Assembly (NCBI GenBank): GCA_038025085.1
Contig: CM076147.1
Span: forward strand, 12,458,501-12,522,500
Source of the DNA: Tetragonia tetragonoides
Lineage: Eukaryota; Streptophyta; Magnoliopsida; Caryophyllales; Aizoaceae
Direction of reading: 5' to 3'
Length of the DNA: 64,000 nucleotides
Position 1 is the first letter of the stretch, and the number at the start of each line of letters is the position of its first letter. The notes beneath the pieces are model-generated. The model was not told the DNA's origin, made no database searches, and saw only the letters and a program-made list of their open reading frames with translations. The position numbers were made by a program, and so were the translations under genes. Positions 9,683-20,832 of the stretch are shown here, piece by piece.

Positions 9683-11390
9683 GACATAATTAAGGCTTCA
9701 AATGAGGTTTTTGTAGCTGGTACTACCCTTAATGTCCAGCAACAAATGAATCTTATAGCACCTGTTACAAGAGAAGAGATAAAAAGGTTATGTTCAGCAT
9801 TAACACTACCAAGAGCCCAGGACCTAATGGTTTTGGCAGTGGATTCTACAAGGATGCCTGGCCAATTGTGGCAGAGGAAGTTACTGAAGCAGTACTGGAT
9901 TTCTTCTCCTGTGCAAAAATGCTAAAATCAGTTAATTATTCAACAAACCTTTGTTTGATTCCTAAGGTGAGTCCTCCCACTCTTGCTTCAGATTTTCGAC
10001 CAATTGCATGTTGTAATTCCATTTAGAAATGCATTTCCAAAATTATCTGTGATAAATTGAGATTGGTGCTCCCTGATATTCTGTCTTTAAATCAAGGGGC
10101 CTTTATTAATGGGAGGAATATTGTTCATTATGTCATGATTTGTCATGACATTATGAAGCATTATAAGAGGAAAAATGTATCTTCTAGATGCCTGTTGAAA
10201 ATTGATCTGCGTAAGGCATATGGCACAATACATTTAGACTTCATTGAGGAGATGATGGCTGGTTGTAAATTTCCTGAGAAATTCTGTAAATGGTTTGCTT
10301 GTGTGAGATCTGCTTCTTTAATATTTGTGTTAATGGATCATCTTTTGGATTCTTTGAAGGGAAGAGGGGTATAAGATAAGGGGACTCTGTCTCCCCGTTG
10401 TTATTTCTTATTTGTTCTGGTAATAGAATACTTGTCAAGAGTTTTGAAGATCATGGGATAACTTCCTGATTTTAGGTTCCACCCAATCAATGTGCAAGGG
10501 TATGGGTTTGAATCACAACTTTTTATGTACTAGAATTAATGAAGGCCTCCAATACTTCTCAAGGGTCACAGGGCTGCATGCTAATCCTGGTAAATCACAT
10601 GTTTATATGGCTGGTGTTTCAAATTAAGTGAGAAATCAAATATTGCAAATCAAAGGCTTTCAAGCTGGCTCCTTTCCAATGAAGTATCTAGGTGTTCCTT
10701 TTACACCTTCAAGATGGATACAAACTGTCTGTGTTTTCCTTGAAGACAAGATTACAAAAATGTTGCATAGCTGGGCTTCAAGAAATCTTTCTTATGCTGG
10801 CGGAGTGCATCTAATTAACTTAGTGCTATTGTCTTTGCGTATTTACGGATCTGGTATGTTTATTCTGCCTACATGAATACTGAAAATCATTGAGAAGAAG
10901 TGTAGGCAGTTCTTATGGGGAGAAATGAAGCAATGAGAAAACCTAGCCTTGTAGCCTGGGATCTTATTTGCAGGCCAAGGAAGAATGGTGTTCTGCATAT
11001 CAAAAACTGTAAAACCTGAAATCAAGCTTTGAATAGGAAGCACATATAGGCTATCTCACAAAAACAGGACAACATATGGGTGAAGTGGGTTAGTGAAATT
11101 TATTTGAAAGGATCCAAACATTGGAATTATGAACTCAAGTCTGATGCCAACTGATATTGGTGCAAGTTGAGTAAACTCAGAGAGTTGCTTAAACCTAGTT
11201 CTGATTTAGCTAATGGAATGGATCTGCTAATGGTCATTACTCTCCAGCCAGTGGTATCAGTTCTTGACAGGAATTATGATCAAAAGTAGGCTTGCTACTT
11301 TGCTTCCAGTTTCTTTGTTCTTCTGTTATGATGTAATAAATGAAAACTCTGAGGATTGGATGATGTAGCTGCTTTGGCGCATTACCATTC
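9683..11390 (+). pseudogene. outer LINE reverse transcriptase and C-terminal region, decayed
   Basis: Family motifs of L1 RT appear in order: SPGPNGFGSGFYKDAW near 9816, NLCLIPKV near 9949, SDFRPIACCNSI near 9990, LSLNQGAFINGRNI near 10084, and KIDLRKAYGTI near 10199, where the catalytic Asp region is followed by Gly instead of the usual second Asp. The FADD box region (about 10480-10540) is not readable. From 10628 comes the connection/zinc-binding part (MKYLGVPFTPSRW). Stops and frameshifts occur throughout. The RT would have copied LINE RNA at a nicked target; this copy is dead. Confidence 0.8.
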
Positions 11391-11631
11391 TTCCAGCTAG
11401 GTCGTAGTGCCGCTTATTTTTGGTAATAATAAGTCTAACTTACAGCCCAAAAATAAAATAAAATTAAGTCATGATATTATTAGCTTACCTATCTCCCCAT
11501 CTCTTACAACCAAAAATTTGAAGCTTAAAAAGAACAAAATGGCCAAAGTGCAATTCTCTTGTGCTCTGCATAATTTAAGTTCCGTAAAGATAATTATTGA
11601 TGCAACTCGCTTCTATAGAAACAAGACGCAT
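10608..11631 (+). repeat. duplicated segment R, first copy
   Basis: Nearly identical over 1024 bp to 13132-14155. It holds the 3' end of the outer LINE plus ~230 bp of unassigned AT-rich DNA. It is the left part of a tandemly duplicated R-M-U unit. Confidence 0.9.
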
Positions 11632-11653
11632 ATTATTAGCTTACCTATCTCCC
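11632..11653 (+). other. 22-nt templated filler at deletion junction
   Basis: The 22 nt at the junction of R with segment U' are identical to 11476-11497, about 155 bp upstream. Compared with the second copy, the ~1.82 kb at 14156-15975 is missing here. A copied filler at a deletion is typical of plant double-strand-break repair by end joining. Confidence 0.8.
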
Positions 11654-11761
11654 TTTTTCCCTTGGAAGGGCCCCTTTTGTCGGGATGAATAGTCGGTGGG
11701 CGCAGTTGGGCCGTCCACCTGTCAGTCATGCGAATATTGTGCTTTTCTAGGTCTCTCCACC

Positions 11762-13131
11762 TATAAATAGTCAGAGCCAACCTCTCTTTCCTCTCTTCAT
11801 TTCTGCCATATGAGTTTTTAGAGAGAGAAAGTGGGTCTTCGAAATTTCTCACGAGTCTTCTGTTGATTCGTTACTGTCTGTTCGATCTACCTTTGTAGAT
11901 TCGCCTTCCACCTTTCCACAAGGTACAACGTTTTTCTCTTGGTACTTTTCTTGCTTGCATTTATTTCTTTTATTTTCATGTCGATGTCTTAGCCCATTGA
12001 TGTATCGTCGGGGTCTTATAGCTCGCCTGAGGCATCTCGACCAGGGACCTGGGGATCTTTCCCCGAAAGTTCCGGTCGAGGTTCGTCTAGTCAGGGGCCT
12101 GGCCCGTCGTATGAGGAGTCTTGCCCTTATCCTTCGAATGACCCAGTTCCCCCGATTCCGTCGGGGTTTCCTTTTTCTAAGTTTCGTCCGGGTTTTGAGT
12201 GGTCTAGCCCGGACGAATTGCTTCTTCCGGATTGGGTCACTCCGTTCCGGCTTTGGGAGGAGTATTGGTATGCCAGGGTTCTGTCGGACCCCTTCATTCC
12301 ACGAGGCTTCAAACAGGATGTGTTGAATGTCAAATGAGTGTAGCGTTGGGAGAGATCCGTGTTTTAGACGGGGTCAAACCCTTACGCTCTGTCTCTCATC
12401 TGCAAGGAGACGAAGACAAAATGTCCAGGGCTCGTATTAAACAAACTTGTCGTTCGGGAAGAGGAGGTCTTGACTTCTCCTCTCCCATGAGTGACTTTTA
12501 GTTGATAGGAGATCGGCTTGTCTGTCCTCATATAATGAAGTATGTTTTTTATCCTTCGAGTAGTTTTCTTGTATTTTTGCCAAAGTCCTGGTGCCCATTT
12601 TGACCTTCTTTATTTGCTTATTTTGTTGGGAGTACAGAGAGAGAAGTTCTTCGGGGCAAACGGTAGGTCAAGCCAGTGCTTCGGGTGTTTTACCCGACTC
12701 TTTATCTGATCGGTTGACTAGGTCTATTGATCATGTAGCTAGTACTTCTGGCTCGCCTGGTGGGATGCCGGAGCCTGTTGGGTTGGAACATGAAGAGGCT
12801 GAGGCCTTTCAAGGGTCTTTGGAGAGCGGTGAGATTAGGGTCGAGGATTTTTCTCCAGTTGAAGATGAAGATCTTCCTAGCCCTTCTTCAGAGGAGACGA
12901 AGGAGAGGAAGAAGAAGAAGAAGAAGAAGAAGAAGAAGAAGAAGAAGAAGAAGAAGAAGAAGAAGAAGAAGAAGAAGAACAAGAAGAAGATGAAGTCGAG
13001 GTCCAGTAGGAGGGAGAGTTCACCGACTTCCATGCCTTTGGAGGAGGGGGAACAGGCTGATCAGGAAGGCGTCGAGATAGAGTCAGGCCTGGAACATGTG
13101 GAGGAGGATCCCGTGGATGGGGGATCGAAGC
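11762..13131 (+). pseudogene. truncated copy of antisense gene 1
   Basis: This repeats the promoter and first exons of the gene at 16087-19740: TATA box TATAAATA at 11762-11769, Ser/Pro-rich first exon, poly-Lys-encoding GAA repeat and acidic stretch. It is broken: the codon after MSMS is TAG instead of TCG (near 11988), and the acceptor-like TTTTGTAG upstream of the second exon reads TTTTGTTG near 12627. It is cut off at 13131 before the conserved transposon-protein domain. It is a by-product of the tandem duplication. Confidence 0.8.
12900..12990 (+). repeat. (GAA)n microsatellite
   Basis: About 90 bp of almost uninterrupted AAG/GAA triplets. It encodes poly-Lys in the open frame and is shorter than its duplicate at 17229-17345. 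Confidence 0.95.
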
Positions 13132-14155
13132 TGGCTGGTGTTTCAAATTAAGTGAGAAATCAAATATTGCAAATCAAAGGCTTTCAAGCTGGCTCCTTTC
13201 CAATGAAGTATCTAGGTGTTCCTTTTACACCTTCAAGATAGATACAAACTGTCTGTGTTTTCCTTGCAGACAAGATTACTAAAATGTTGCATAGCTGGGC
13301 TTCACGAAATCTTTCTTATGCTGGCGGAGTGCATCTAATTAACTTAGTGCTATTGTCTTTGCATATTTACGGATCTGGTATGTTTATTCTTCCTACATGA
13401 ATACTGAAAATCATTGAGAAGAAGTATAGGCAGTTCTTATGGGGAGAAATGAAGCAATGAGAAAACCTAGCCTTGTAGCCTGGGATCTTGTTTGCAGGCG
13501 AAGGAAGAATGGTGCTCTGCATATCAAAAACTGTAAAACCTAGAATCAAGCATTGAATGGGAAGCACATATAGGCTATCTCAAAAAAACAGGACAACATA
13601 TGGGTGAAGTGGGTTAGTGAAATTTATTTGAAAGGATCCAAACATTGGAATTATGAACTCAAGTCTGACGCCAACTGATATTGGTGCAAGTTGAGTAAAC
13701 TCAGAGAGTTGCTTAAACCTAGTTATGATTTAGCTAATGGAATGGATCTGCTAATGGTCATTACTCTCCAACCAGTGGTATCAGTTCTTGACAGGAACTA
13801 TGATCAAAAGTAGGCTTGCTACTTTGCTTCCAGTTTCTTTGTTCTTCTGTTATGGTGTAATAAATGAAAACTCTGAGGATTGGATGATGTAGCTGCTTTG
13901 GCGCATTACCATTCTTCCAGCTAGGTCGTAGTGCCGCTTATTTTTGGTAATAATAAGTCTAACTTACAGCCCAAAAATAAAATAAAATTGAGTCATGATA
14001 TTATTAGCTTACCTATCTCCCCATCTCTTACAACCAAAAATTTGAAGCTTAAAGAGAAGAAAAAGGCCAAAGTGCAATTCTCTTGTGCTCTGCATAATTT
14101 AAGTTCCGTAAAGATAGTTATTGATGCAACTCGCTTCTATAGAAACAAGACGCAT
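13132..14155 (+). repeat. duplicated segment R', second copy
   Basis: Copy of 10608-11631 with few substitutions. Unlike the first copy, it continues into segment M (14156-15975), so it marks the ancestral continuity of the locus. Confidence 0.9.
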
Positions 14156-14461
14156 GTGTACTTGTATAAAAATATAATTTGTTTTTTCTATTTCTTTTTT
14201 GTTTTTACAGGTGTATATTTGTCGTGTTTTTATTGGGTGTGTAATTTGTACTCCTAATATGAGAACACAACGTACCAAGTAAATTCAGGATTAATTAGGG
14301 GTGTAAATAAACTGAGAGTTAATTGGACATGCTAGAACCAGGATAAAGATCATTCACATTCGCCTTTGTGTGTTCAATAAACAAATCAAGGTGGAAAATA
14401 TTGTAAAATCTTTTTTAATAATTGAGTTTAAATATGAACAAAGGAGGGGGCATTTGTCGAC
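14156..14461. other. unassigned AT-rich stretch before gypsy protease
   Basis: Contains runs of T and a GGAGGGGGCATTTGTCGACATG sequence just before the protease frame. No domain was recognised. It may belong to the same gypsy-like element as 14462-14950. Confidence 0.4.
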
Positions 14462-14950
14462 ATGCCTGCAACAGCATGTTCAAAACATGACACATATACA
14501 CCAGTATGCAATGTTATTATTCATGGTGGTTGTCCTAAGAACTTTGTGTCAACATACATGGTAGAAAATCTTTGTTTGACACCCATAGAACATCCTTCTC
14601 CATACAAGGTGCACTGGTTCAACAAGGTGAGCGATATAGAGGTAACTAAGTATATATTTATTCCTGTTACTATTGGGTCATATGGTGGTGTAGTTCGTTG
14701 TGATGTAGTTCCCATGGATGATTGTCACATGTTATTTGGAAGACCCTGGATGGATTTTAAAACAGTTACACATGACAAGGTCCATAACACTTATGCTTTA
14801 CGTCATTGTGGAAAGCGAATTATATTAACACCTTTGTTATCTGGTTTTGAATGTCTTTCTAAACCTAAGGTAGAAAGTGAGAATGAAATAATAATTGTTG
14901 AGAATAAAGTTGAAGAACAATCAAGTTCAAGATCTTTTGTAGAGAATATT
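14462..14950 (+). pseudogene. gypsy-like retropepsin fragment (element Z, 5' half)
   Basis: The sequence CNVIIHGGCPKNFVS matches the active-site region of gypsy aspartic proteases, normally with D-G/S-G; here the catalytic Asp is His. KVHWFNKVSDIEVTK, CDVVPMDDCHMLFGRPW and DKVHNTYAL follow, as in plant gypsy elements. Retropepsin cleaves the Gag-Pol polyprotein. The frame runs on through VENKVEEQSSSRSFVENI and is cut at 14950 by the 33-kb Retand-like insertion; the same reading resumes at 48086. With the Asp missing it is probably inactive. Confidence 0.75.
14887..14950 (+). repeat. 64-bp direct repeat, left copy (flanks Retand-like element)
   Basis: Matches 48086-48149 at a constant offset of 33199 with two mismatches. 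It brackets the minus-strand Retand-like element. Confidence 0.9.
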
Positions 14951-15868
14951 TGTTTTGCCCGATTTGAAGTGGGGTCGAACATTGGGAAGATGTTGGGATC
15001 GAGATGTGCGAGCGGGGGCTGTTTGTCTGTTTCCCTGGCCCTCTCCACTGCTACCTGCACAAGACAAGCAACGGTGAACTAGCTCGGGGGGTCGACCCGA
15101 GAAGACCCCTCCAATGCTTAAGTTAGTAAATGGAGATCTGTACGAGAGGTACTTTTGTACAGGCAGGTATATTTCGAGTAATGAGGTGAGGATTTGATTA
15201 GGCGTCAGACTATGGGAATCAGAGCTGAAAGACGGAATATTAGAGCTAAATGTCAGACAACGTGAATGTTCTCTCAATAGAATGACCCTTACCTTTGCCT
15301 TAATTTCCGCGCAGGTATTTATAATGCAAAAGTCGGCTAGCTTCGTCGAATGAACAGTGCACACGTAGCTCTGTACGTACGTCCCTCTTTAAGTCGGCTT
15401 AGAGAGGGTGGTCACGTAAGTTGTGGTACGATCCCTTGGGATGATTCCACGTAGGGATTCGTACAGTTGATGTCGTCACTTCTGTCCTTGGGGCTTAGAG
15501 AGCGTGGGCACCAAGGCAGTCATCCGAATCTCTGTAGGAATATTCGCATAGTACATGTGCTGGCGTCAGGGTTGAGCGTACAGAAAGCCTAAGGGTTGAT
15601 TCATGGCTGAGCCGACCCTCGTAGTCGAGCCAGAGCATGATTGTAGTCCTTGGGTTGGTACGAGACTGGTAGTTGAGGTAGATCTTCTCGGGTCTGTTGG
15701 TGATGTTGAGCAGCGGGCAGGGGAACCCTCGATCAGGGGTTGCCCCTCAAGGTGAAGAAATGCCTTTCCAGAGTTGTCGATGATCCTGGCTCTGCTGAAG
15801 GTCAGGATTCTTCTGGCATAGCTAGGACGGGGGTCGATAGCTCGACCCTCGATATTTTGGTTATATCA
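14951..15868 (-). repeat. 3' LTR of Retand-like element (918 bp)
   Basis: Read on the minus strand it starts TGATATAACC next to a polypurine tract and ends CGGGCAAAACA at 14951, a TG...CA LTR. Positions 15178-15862 match the 5' LTR at 47392-48085. A TATA box (TATAAATA on the minus strand) is at 15316-15323. Confidence 0.88.
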
Positions 15869-15885
15869 TTTTTCCCTCACATCTT
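15869..15885 (-). other. polypurine tract of Retand-like element
   Basis: On the minus strand AAGATGTGAGGGAAAAA abuts the LTR start TGATATAACC. This fixes the orientation and the 3' LTR boundary. Confidence 0.85.
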
Positions 15886-16086
15886 AGTAGGAGGAGAGTC
15901 ATTTCCCTTCGAGTCCTGCTGAGATATGGTTGGTCCGTTGACGGGATTTTCATTCAGTGGGCTTTGCTTTCGGGTCCCTTTTTCCCTTGGAAGGGCCCTT
16001 TTTGTCGGGATGAATAGTCGGTGGGCGCAGTTGGGCCGTCCACCTGTCAGTCATGCGGGTATTGTGCTTTTCTAGGTCTCTCCACC

Positions 16087-16094
16087 TATAAATA
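16087..16094 (+). promoter_or_regulatory. TATA box of antisense gene 1
   Basis: TATAAATA in the context CCACCTATAAATAGTCAG, about 215 bp upstream of the ATG at 16303. It lies on the strand opposite to the host retrotransposon and is conserved in the duplicate at 11762. Confidence 0.7.
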
Positions 16095-17228
16095 GTCAGA
16101 GCCAACCTCTCTTTCCTCTCTTCATTTCTGCCATATGAGTTTTTAGAGAGAGAAAGTGGGTCTTCGAAATTTCTCACGAGTCTTCTGTTGATTCGTTACT
16201 GTCTGTTCGATCTACCTTTGTACATTCGCCTTCTACCTTTCCACAAGGTACAACGTTTTTCTCTTGGTACTTTTCTTGCTTGCATTTATTTCTTTTATTT
16301 TCATGTCGATGTCTTCGCCCATTGATGTATCGTCGGGGTCTTATAGCTCGCCTGAGGCATCTCGACCAGGGACCTGGGGATCTTTCTCCGAAAGTTCCGG
16401 TCGAGGTTCGTCTAGTCAGGGGCCTGGCCCGTCGTATGAGGAGTCTTGCCCTTATCCTTCGAATGACCCAGTTCCCCCGATTCCGTCGGGGTTTCCTTTT
16501 TCTAAGTTTCGTCCGGGTTTTGAGTGGTCGAGCCCGGACGAATTGCTTCTTCCGGATTGGGTCACTCCGTTCCCGCTTTGGGAGGAGTATTGGTATGTCA
16601 GGGCACTGTCGGACCCCTTCATTCCACGAGGCTTCAAACAGGATGTGTTGAATGTCAAATGAGTGTAGCGTTGGGAGAGATCCGTGTTTAGACGGGGTCA
16701 AACCTTTACGCTCTGTCTCTCATCTGCAGGGAGACTAAGACAAAATGTCCAGGGCTCGTATTAAACAAACTTGCCGTTCGGGGAGAGGAGGTCTTGACTT
16801 CTCCTCTCCCATGAGTGACTTTTAGTTGATAGGAGATCGGCTTGTCTGCCCTCATATGATGAAGTATGTTTTTTATCCTTCGAGTAGTTTTCTTGTATTT
16901 TTGCCAAAGTCCTGGTGCCCATTTTGACCTTCTTCATTTGCTTATTTTGTAGGGAGTACAGAGAGAGAAGTTCTTCGGGGCAAACGGTAGGTCATGCCAG
17001 TGCTTCGGGTGTTTTACCCGACTCTTCATCTGATCGGTTGACCAGGTCTATTGATCATGTAGCTAGTACTTCTGGCTCGCCTGGTGGGTTGCCCGAGCCT
17101 GTTGGGTTGGAACATGAAGAGGCTGAGGCCTTTCAAGGGTCTTTGGACAGCGGTGAGATTAGGGTCGACGATTTTTCTCCAGTTGAGGATGAAGATCTTC
17201 CTAGCCCTTCTTTAGAGGAGACGAAGGA

Positions 17229-17345
17229 GAGGAAAAAGAAGAAGAAGAAGAAGAAGAAAAAGAAGAAGAAGAAGAAGAAGAAGAAGAAGAAGAAGAAGAA
17301 GAAGAAGAAGAAGAAGAAGAAGAAGATGAAGAAGAAGAAGAAGAG
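17229..17345 (+). repeat. (GAA)n microsatellite in antisense gene 1
   Basis: About 115 bp of AAG/GAA triplets, encoding roughly 38 Lys with rare Met. It is longer than the duplicate at 12900-12990, so the tract changed length after the duplication without breaking the frame. Confidence 0.95.
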
Positions 17346-18230
17346 GAAGTCGAGGTCCAGTGGGAGGGACAGTTCACCGACTTCCATGCCTTTAGAGGAG
17401 GTGGAAGAGGCTGATCAGGAAGGCGTCGAGATAGAGTCAGGCCTGGAACATGTGGAGGAGGATCCCGTGGATGGGGGATCGAAGCAAGGGAAAAAAGCCG
17501 ATGTTGTCCCTATTCATTTGAAACGGTCGGTTTGGGCTGGCAGGTGGGCTGAGGATATCGAATCGCTTGTGGTGCGATATCCCCTGCCCCCGGGGATGTC
17601 TTTTATCTGTCCCAGCACGTCGGAGGAGTGCTACCCTGTCTGCCCAATTGCATCCCTTTTTCCACAAAAGTTTTTAACGAGGGATTGAAGTTTGCCCTCC
17701 CTCGTTTGATTAGGAAGATAGTGGGTCGTTTCGGAGTTCACTATTTTCAGCTCCAGGCGAACTCCTGGAGGTCGTTGATCGGCCTAGCAGCAGCGGTCCA
17801 TGTCCATAATCTCGAGGTGACCGATGCTGTTCTTCGTCATCTGTATCTCAGGGTGCAGTCGACCAAGCTCGGGACTTGGTATTTGAGCCCTAGAAAAGGT
17901 TTTTCCATGTGTCGGTCTTGAGTAATGTCACCCTATGGAAATAGAGTTTCCTTTTTCTGCACAATGAGCAAGGATGGGATGGAGTGTGCCCTCCTTGGAG
18001 GGAAAACTATCTAGAGGAGGTAGGTAGTGAGTTGTTTGGTCCGGACCGCGAGCCCCTGGACTCTTTGTCCCTGGCCGAGCGTCGGACGGTAGAGTACTTC
18101 CGTCACCCTAACCGAGATGAGGGTGTATGTGAGAAGGTCAAAGCTCCTCCCCATTGGAAAATCGATAAGTCCTGGTTCTCCAATGAAGCTTTCTTGGTCT
18201 TCATTGGTTTTCGGTCGACCATGACCCATG

Positions 18231-18325
18231 GTATAATAGCCTTGTCTTCATTGTTTCCTTGCTCTAAATCTTTTCTATTGGTCGAGGGTTTTGCTTAACT
18301 CTCTTCCTTTCTTCATGTTTTGCAG
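18231..18325 (+). other. intron in antisense gene 1
   Basis: Donor ATG|GTATAATAG and acceptor TTTTGCAG|AGACC. Removing 95 bp joins codon G+AG and keeps the frame into EMPEGDQM, whereas read-through hits a stop at 18296. Confidence 0.75.
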
Positions 18326-19088
18326 AGACCGCCGTTGTTGAGCTGTTAGAGATGCCGGAGGGAGATCAGATGGTGGCCGGGACGACCTCCAAGGCTTTTC
18401 TTGGAGCTTTCAAGGATACGGCTGAGGCTCAGAAGAACCTTGCATCTGTTATAGTTGATAGTCCCATAATTGATGCTGATGACTTTCCTGTTTTATGCAG
18501 CCTCCCAAGAAGAAGAAAGCAACGGTCTTCGAGACGAAGGCAAGGTTGAAGAAGGGAGGTTCTTTGACTAAAGCTTTATCTGACGTCGACCCTCACCCTA
18601 GAAAGAGGTCGGGTGACGAGGTCCCGGTGTCACAGGAGAAGGTTTCTCCTTCGAAGAAGAAGAAGGTTGATATTCCTGGTCTCGGGTTGGTCCAAGCGAG
18701 TCAAACCGCTGCCGTTGCCTGGGGGATAGTTACCCCTCCTGTCGGAATTCAAGAGACGGGTGCTAGCCATTCCATCTAGGTCGTTGCAAGAGAATTTTCC
18801 CCACCGAGTTTGAGGAGCATTGATGAAATGCAGGCTTTCCGATCTACCCGAAGGGACATCAATGAGTTCACGCGCCATGCGTACATGATTAGCAGGTAGT
18901 GTCCTGAAGGTCATGCCCTCAAGATGCCGGCCGTTCTTGGGGCTCTTCTGGATGAACAATCCAAGATTGCCGAGGCCGTCTTCACTAACTTGTTCCATGA
19001 GAAGGACATGGAGCAGGTAACTTCGGAGGTGGGGCCGACAGATGTCGTGACGGCCCTTCTGAGGCGTATGGCTACAAGTCGACTGAAG

Positions 19089-19165
19089 GTACTTTCACAG
19101 CCGTTTCCTTCGTCTGTTTTTAGCCATGTTTTTTCGGATGTTACTAATTTGTTTGTTTTTTTCAG
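19089..19165 (+). other. intron in antisense gene 1
   Basis: Donor AAG|GTACTTTC and T-rich acceptor TTTTTTTCAG|GATGAA. The 77-bp removal is phase 0 and joins SRLK to DEILLSAV in frame. Confidence 0.8.
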
Positions 19166-19740
19166 GATGAAATTCTCCTGAGTGCGGTTATTAGGGCCAA
19201 CGAGGCTCAAAGGCGTCGGTTGGTCATCCAGTGTCAAGAGTGGCAGGCCAACGCCGCGGCTAAAGCCCGGGAGGAGGCTCGAGCTGAGTTGTCGGGTCTT
19301 CGTGCCGAGTTGGAGAAGGTGAAGGTTGACCTTAAGGAGGGGAAGTCTCTTCTTACTAAGAGAGAGCTTTCCCTCGAGGAGTTGAGAGGGAGACTGGAGG
19401 AGGCTAACAAGGCCAATGCTCAAATCACAGGTCTCCTCGAAACTGCCAAGGCTGAAGCTGAAGATTGGAAGACCAAGGAGGCTCAGGCCCAGGCTGACCT
19501 GAGGGTGGCTGTGGATCGTCGACTCGATTTTGGAATGAAGCCCTGCTCCAGGTGTATGAAGAAGGAGATGTTGGAGCTTCTGTGGTCAGCTCCCTGGCTA
19601 GAATTCGGAACCTCCGAACTTCTACCTACCCCGATCATCTAGCTGAGGCCAGTAGAATCGAGGACTCTATTGCCTCGAATCTGAAGGATATGGAGGCCAT
19701 TGTTGCTGAGAGGTGGGCAGAGGAGGAAGCGGAATGATGA

Positions 19741-20008
19741 GGGTCGTCTAAGGCCTACACCCCCGAGTTAGGAGGGTTTGTACTTGTTCCTTTTCAGGGT
19801 TGGTTACCCTTGTTGTAAACTGTTTGCGCCCCCTCCGCTTTTGAGGGTTGATTAATGGAGATGTTGATTCTCAGTAAACTTGAATCTATTTTTTCTCTAG
19901 CTCATACTTTCGTCAACTTCAATAATTGATCATTTATTGTTTTTCTGAGAGGTCATTGCATGTATGACAGCTGTTGCGGGTAACCGCTCATGCCTTTCCT
20001 TTTTTGCT
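19741..20008. other. intergenic spacer between antisense genes 1 and 2
   Basis: T-rich sequence with TTGTAAACTG and GATTAATGGAG motifs that could serve as a plant polyadenylation region for gene 1, then the promoter of gene 2. No coding sequence was recognised. Confidence 0.5.
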
Positions 20009-20016
20009 TATAAATT
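20009..20016 (+). promoter_or_regulatory. TATA box of antisense gene 2
   Basis: TATAAATT, about 50 bp upstream of the ATG at 20061 and at the usual position for a short 5' leader. Confidence 0.55.
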
Positions 20017-20060
20017 GGCTTGTCTAGCTCATTGATTTTGTCATCCAACTTTCGAGAGAG

Positions 20061-20832
20061 ATGTCTTCCTCAGCCATTTTTATTTCTTCAGGCTCTAGTG
20101 ATGAGTCCTCCATGGATACCGAGTCGGTATCCCGAGCGTATCGCCTTCGGTCGGGAAGGCGCGTTGTAAGGAATAATCGATCAACAAAGCGTGTGAGGAA
20201 GGTGCTTCGAAGTCGGCTCATGACGAGCCCTTGAAAGTCCCTGATAAGTTCAGTGAGGCTAATTTAGCTAGGCTGACAATTCCTAATTTCGTTCGCCTCT
20301 TCGAGGATACTTTTCTGTCCGAGCGTCTCCGTACCCATATTTGGGTGGTGTTTCAGCAACTTCAATCCCAATGGTGCTGGAATGTCTCAAAGTTGAGCCT
20401 CTGGCCGTAAGGCTGCCTGGTGAGGGTGGAAGTAGACCTGACTCTCCTCCCCCCGTTCCTCCTAAAGTCGACCCTAGTCCAGATATTCCTTCTCCTGGAG
20501 TGAGGGATCCTGAAGGTACAGACCCCCTTCGAGGCGAAAGTCGGCATGAGACAATGGGTGAGCAGGGTCGTCAGGCTCAGCAAACTCGTAGGCAGGCTTT
20601 GGAGCGAGAGACTCAGCGTGCTCAGGAGACTAGGAGATCAATAGTGGAGGAGCAGACAAAGGTAGCTTGGAGGGTCGATCAACTCATGAAAGACCTTTGT
20701 GCTGCGAAGCGGGTAGTCGAGGATAAAACCCTGGCCCTTGAAGAGGGGAGGAAACTCCATCGTTCTCTGGTTCAGAGACAACAAGCAATGGAGGAGGAAA
20801 TCAAGCACAAGCATGAAGCTCTAGACCCCTAG
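20061..20832 (+). pseudogene. antisense gene 2: Ser-rich N-terminus, coiled-coil C-terminus
   Basis: Starts MSSSAIFISSGSSDESSMD and carries a basic stretch (YRLRSGRRVVRNNRSTKR) near 20130-20190 that could be a nuclear localisation signal. It continues with PDKFSEANLARLTIPNFVRL in another frame (20240-20400), then an acidic/proline-rich linker (PPPVPPKVDPSPDIPSPG) and a long coiled coil (about 20560-20820, rich in Arg/Gln/Glu), ending EALDP at 20832. Two frameshifts (near 20232 and 20330-20400) break what would be about 255 codons. No known family was recognised. Its TATA-to-coiled-coil layout parallels genes 3 and 4. Function is unknown. Confidence 0.6.

Larger units (their letters stand above)
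6291..11400 (+). mobile_element. decayed L1-type LINE (outer), split by another LINE
   Basis: A plant non-LTR retrotransposon with a zinc-knuckle-like tail, endonuclease, RT and C-terminal zinc-binding region, all riddled with stops. It is interrupted at 7910-9592 by a second 5'-truncated LINE; the outer sequence resumes at 9593 after a 90-bp duplicated stretch. The 3' part (10608 onward) was duplicated as 13132-14155. The exact 5' and 3' limits are uncertain; no clean poly(A) tail was found near 11400. Confidence 0.75.
11651..13131 (+). repeat. duplicated segment U' (copy of 15976-17485)
   Basis: The same sequence as the start of the antisense gene region at 15976-17485, with scattered substitutions and a shorter GAA microsatellite. 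It ends at a sharp junction with R' at 13132. Confidence 0.92.
15976..17485 (+). repeat. duplicated segment U (source of 11651-13131)
   Basis: The longer copy of the duplicated segment. It contains promoter and first exons of antisense gene 1, with the continuation into the rest of the gene intact. Confidence 0.92.
16303..19740 (+). pseudogene. antisense gene 1: plant transposon-protein-like domain plus coiled coil, spliced
   Basis: The gene runs opposite to the Retand-like element carrying it. From ATG 16303 (MSMSSPIDVSSGSYSS) comes a Ser/Pro-rich first exon, then a poly-Lys tract (17229-17345) and acidic linker. About 17490-18230 encodes a domain resembling the putative plant transposon protein (PTD) known from antisense ORFs of Tat elements (WAEDIESLVVRYPLPPG, LPRLIRKIVGRFGVHYFQLQ). 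The C-terminal third is a long coiled coil (AKAREEARAELSGLRAELEK near 19260-19480), ending at 19737. Introns at 18231-18325 and 19089-19165 restore frame when removed; another is possible at 18373-18500. Frameshifts near 17665, 17920 and 19530 and a TAG at 18897 suggest decay. Function is unknown. Confidence 0.72.

Noticed and set aside
12760..13146. Poly-Arg, poly-Phe and poly-Ser frames over the GAA repeat
   Set aside because: Other-frame shadows of the microsatellite; the Lys frame is the one that stays open on both flanks.
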